A stretch of 64,000 nucleotides of DNA from Bactrocera neohumeralis (Eukaryota > Arthropoda > Insecta > Diptera > Tephritidae): NCBI RefSeq assembly GCF_024586455.1, contig NC_065920.1, positions 76,066,215 to 76,130,214 of the forward strand, read 5' to 3'. Shown here piece after piece: positions 60,171 through 64,000 of this stretch (position 1 is its first letter; each line of letters starts with the position of its first letter). Below the pieces are notes generated by a model. The model did not search any database and was not told the origin of the DNA. It saw only the letters and a program-made list of their open reading frames with translations. The translations under genes and the position numbers were made by a program.

Positions 60171-61920
60171 ATACCAATTTTTTTTTAAATAAAAATAAGT
60201 AATTTTAGCGTATCTAAAATAGAAAAGTGACAAAAAAAATTAGTTGATAGTAGAACTTGAGGTAATGACTGTGATGAACTTGGCGCACAAAAGACTTAAG
60301 AAACGAACTTTCGTCCTTCGAGAACTATTCCTATACAGAATTTTTGTTTGAGGTGTTCCATAGTAGATACCTACTGGAAGAAGTTATAATTTTTGTTGCC
60401 AATTTTTTTATTAAAACTAATATTATTAAATATCTGTTTGTTTACAAATAATATTATGATTTCCAAAAAAAAAAAAAAAGTTTCCGACAAATGCATAGCC
60501 TTATCATAATAAAAAAATTCATATTGAGCAACCTGCGCTACTTTGCTTGCAAACAACAAAAAACATTGTTGCAACGGCTTTATGAAGCGCAACAAATTTC
60601 CATTGGCATTGAAATATTTATTAAAAGCAAACAATTAAAAACCGATAAAAATTATTCGACGTTCAATAAAGGCGGCTAAGAACTGGCAGTAACCTTCAAA
60701 AGCATAACAAACGACAATTAGTGTTGTAAGAAGTTCAATATTGTGGTTAATTTCGATTTGAAGCAGCGCCACCGCCACCTACAACAACAATTTACACAAA
60801 CATTTGTTTTTCGGCTGCTCGAACACAGTTATTCTATTGATTGATTGTCGATACCTCAATTCGGTGCGATCGGTGTGTTGCAATTCTCTACACCCTGCTG
60901 CGGTTGGAACATGCTTGTTGTTATAATTGTAATTGCTTTGCTATCACAAACAATCACCGTTCACCGTTAAGCGTTAACATGTAACTGATAGCGCGTGGAA
61001 GACGGCGAGATAAGGAGCACCGGTATGCGTTCGTTTGCTTTGCGACCTCCTCCCAACGGAAATATGTTTGTTCGCTGGGGTGTAGGAATTTTAATGACTC
61101 CGCGGACAGCACGATTTCTCGGTGAACTTGTAATTGCTTGTAAGGGCGACCTTGAAGGTATACATTTTTCATACTTTGTTGTGCTTCGGCGCTTGACTAA
61201 TGAGTTAGCAATGCCGCTGATTTGATTTTTTATTGGCATGTTGTAACGGAAGTTTTTGAGGGAGCTGGGGTTGTAAGTAAGATTGGGTTGTAATTAAAAG
61301 ACCGAAAGCAAAGGCAACATTTTTCTAGCATTAATTTGGAAACTCAATTGAAATTTTGATTTTTTCTTGATTTTTTATTTGAAATTAATGAAATTCATTA
61401 CCCATATCAATATTATACCACTAAAGTCACAATATATTATATTAAAATATGCATTACCGTTAACTGGCATGTAGCATGTGGCGCACCAGCTCTTCGCCGC
61501 TACATAATTGCGTATAATTATCAAAAATCTTGCCAACTTGCCGCACACAAGCAACTAAAGCAAAGGTGTTCAATGTGAATGGCCAATTGATGAGGCCATT
61601 ATTGCTACGTATATTGCTTTTGTTGCTGTTGTAGTTGCTGCACTCAAGCCAGTGCGTGCAATTGTAGCTATTTTTAATTTGCTCTTCTGTTGCTGCGATT
61701 TTCATAAATAATTGCATGCTTGACTTTTCGAGATTTCTTTTAATTGCACTTTACAGTTCATAAATTGAACACACAAGTGCATAAAATAAATATTTATGTG
61801 CTAAAAAAATATACATACATATGTACATTTTTTGTGCGAATTCGAACATTTGCGTGTTTGAAAATGAAAACTTGAAATATTTAAACCCCAACAACAATGT
61901 GCCGTAGATTATATTATGTT
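60171..61920. other. non-coding region with two weak exon candidates
   Basis: 60,700-61,250 is less A/T-rich than its flanks; overlapping frames on both strands are open, which argues for non-coding composition (a promoter or UTR) rather than a gene. At 61,717-61,460 (minus) an 85-codon frame ends FALVACVRQVGKIFDNYTQL then CSGEELVRHMLHAS. It reads like protein and is followed four bases after its stop by a donor-like GGTAATG. I cannot assign it. Confidence 0.35.
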
Positions 61921-64000
61921 AACGACGATAACAGAATATGATGAAACGTATTTTGAGTAAGACTTTCGGTTGAAAATTTTCAATTTTTTTAAATTTATTT
62001 TAGAAAATTTTAATTTTTAAATTAAATATTGTTAATTTTCTTAATTTTCCTTCTGTAATTTTAATTTTTCTAGATTTTTTAATTAATTTTTTTTAATTCT
62101 TTAAATTATTTTTAAATTTTGCTTGCCTGGTATTTTATTTGTTTAAATTTTTAATTAAATATTTTTAAGTTTTTATATTAAGTATTTGTAATTTTTTTTT
62201 TTAATTAAATGTTTTCTTAAAATTATGTTTTAATTTTTGTTTTTACAAACTAAATTTTTAAATCTTTTGTTTGCGCAGTTTTTTTATTTATTTTAAATTT
62301 TTTTCATCAAAACTAATTTTCATTATATTTTAATGTGTTATTATGAGCAAGATTTTTGGTTGAAATTTTTTTTAATTAGGTATTTTTATTTTTTTAAATT
62401 TCTTTCTACTTTTTTGAATTTATAATTGTTTCTTTGTGTTAGTTTAGTTTTTTATTTTTCAAATTTTTGTCACTTAAATTTATTTTCATAATATATTTCA
62501 TTGTGTTTTTGATTATTTAGTCTTAAAGACGATAATAGATTATATTTTAATCAAGAGTTCGGTTGAAAGTTTTCAAAAATATTTTTGTTTTATGTTGTTT
62601 GAGCATAAGATAATTTTTTAATTTTTTTACATAAAAGTTTTAAATTTTTTAACCTTTAATTTTTTATTAATTATATTTTATTATTATTTTTTTTTTGTTC
62701 ATGATTTGTGTTTTTTTGTGTTATTTTTATTTAATTTTCTGAAATTTTTGTCATTAAAAACAAATAATTGCTTAAAAAAATTTATTTTGAGCATGAGTGC
62801 GAAAGAGTTTGATTGAAAATGTTCGAAAATATGTTTTTTTTTTGTTTTTTATATTAATTTAAATGGTTTTCGATTCATTATTTCAAAATTTTTTCATTAA
62901 AAATAATCACCTTAATTGCATTTTCCAGAAATTATAGTAATTGTTTTCTGTTCCTTTCGTAACACCGTTACTCATTTCTGTCACAAATTGCTTTTCTGTG
63001 CCACTATCTCACACCGTACATTGCCATTTTGTATTCACTAAGTAATTTTTGCAGTCATTGTTGCTGATTTCTTATCTACAAAAAGTATGTGTTTGCTTTT
63101 TAAATTAAAATACTAAATTTTTTCCATATTTTCAAGTTTTTCCAGTCGCTGATGTCATTTCTTAAAATACCGACAGCTTTCAATCAGTAAATAATTCCGC
63201 AAACATGGCACATCAATTATTGGTAACAATCTGGCAATTAACATATCACAAATTTTCCGTGTTGCAACGTGTCTAAACAAAATTAAAATACCTTTTAGAA
63301 AAAAAATCAAGTTAGAAAAGTTTTGGATTTTGGCAAGTTTGTTGTTTAACAAAAAGTTATGATTGCTGAAGACATGTTACATATGTATATAAATATATAA
63401 TATTTAATAAGTGAGATGGAAATAAAAAAAAATAAAATTTTCTATTAATATGAAATTTAAGACCTTTAATATACATAATACTATTCACTTTTTATTTATT
63501 TTTATTTAAACATATCTACCCAGACCATGTTACTGAAATTCTCAAATAACATTTTATTTACGACGCACTGTCAATGAAGCGCTGTTCTTATATTGAACAG
63601 AAACAGAATTAAGTCCACTAATGTCATACACTCTGGAGTTATTTTCAGCTTCAGTTTGTGTCAGAGTGTTGTGTACTATTTTCTGTTGCACTAAGTTCTG
63701 TTTCTGCTGCTGTTCAATGTAACATTAGAAGCAGAAACTGCGCATAGAAATAAAAAATGTTAATGCTATTTTTTGACTTATATCTATATCTGCTTTTTTT
63801 GAATGAAATATCATACGCAAAAACAGAAATTGCGCACGGAATTTTAATTAATTCTGCTTTTGAATTTTTTTACAAACAGAAATTTCATGCAGCAACAGAA
63901 AATGTTAAGTAACAGACTGAAATTTGCCAAATGCTTTGTTATTTTTTCGTTATAGCAAACATTTTTTGGCTTATAAAAACTCATTATTAATGAGTACTCT
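61920..64000. other. A/T-rich region with a recurrent TTCGGTTGAAA motif
   Basis: No gene seen. The word TTTCGGTTGAAAATTTTCAA or a variant recurs at about 61,964, 62,354, 62,551 and 62,807, twice preceded by GACGATAA..GA.TAT. At 63,600-63,900 CAGAAACTGCGCA and CAGAAATTGCGCA occur 90 bases apart. Confidence 0.55.

Noticed and set aside
1..64000. tRNA, rRNA, CRISPR or operon features
   Set aside because: Nothing with a cloverleaf, rRNA-like or spaced-repeat array was recognised by eye, and the genome is eukaryotic; a tRNAscan run would be needed to exclude tRNAs.

Overview
The window is an AT-rich nuclear genome fragment of a higher fly. It has short GT-AG introns (61, 72 and about 55-75 bp), genes spaced by long A/T-rich stretches, and many decayed mariner, IS630-like, jockey-like and R1-like elements. 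Gene content (a Cht10-type multi-domain chitinase, a centrin, ZAD zinc-finger genes, a MADF-BESS gene) fits Diptera. The repeat flavour suggests a tephritid fruit fly, but that is an inference and the species cannot be read directly.

Layout. 1-2.4 kb: a broken jockey-like retrotransposon, then the first exon (minus strand) of a probable TMEM65-like mitochondrial protein that continues beyond the left edge. 3.7-12.8 kb: a complete seven-coding-exon, minus-strand chitinase of 2501 residues (signal peptide, four GH18 domains with the first catalytically dead, four CBM14 chitin-binding domains). Its 5' UTR starts at 13,008 after a good splice acceptor, and a TATA/Inr pair plus a splice donor near 24 kb could be its distant promoter. 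13-30.9 kb: gene-poor, with remnants of R1-like and other non-LTR elements, several IS630/mariner elements, and a short hairpin element at 30.4-30.6 kb.

30.9-31.7 kb: a four-exon, 199-residue MADF-BESS DNA-binding protein (minus). 33.0-33.5 kb: an intronless-coding centrin (plus). 33.85-42.81 kb: a recent tandem duplication of about 4.0 kb, each copy with a four-exon ZAD plus eight-C2H2 zinc-finger gene (minus). The second copy keeps an extra 871 bp upstream of the gene that looks deleted from the first, and the two proteins differ at the DNA-contacting +6 helix position in three of eight fingers.

43.6-55.6 kb: a large minus-strand gene (three exons, 1461 residues, coiled coil plus long disordered regions) that I cannot name. 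Its 7.5-kb intron carries a mariner and an IS630-like wreck. 55.6-64 kb: no convincing gene. It holds several locally repeated motifs: TTGCCA-core repeats, a 153-bp tandem repeat, and a 38-bp direct repeat.

The genes do not form a pathway. The chitinase is an extracellular moulting enzyme, the centrin is a centriolar calcium sensor, and the ZAD-ZnF and MADF-BESS genes are nuclear DNA-binding proteins. All exon coordinates were worked out by hand from splice signals and reading phase. The four complete multi-exon models close in frame; no alignment or RNA evidence was available.
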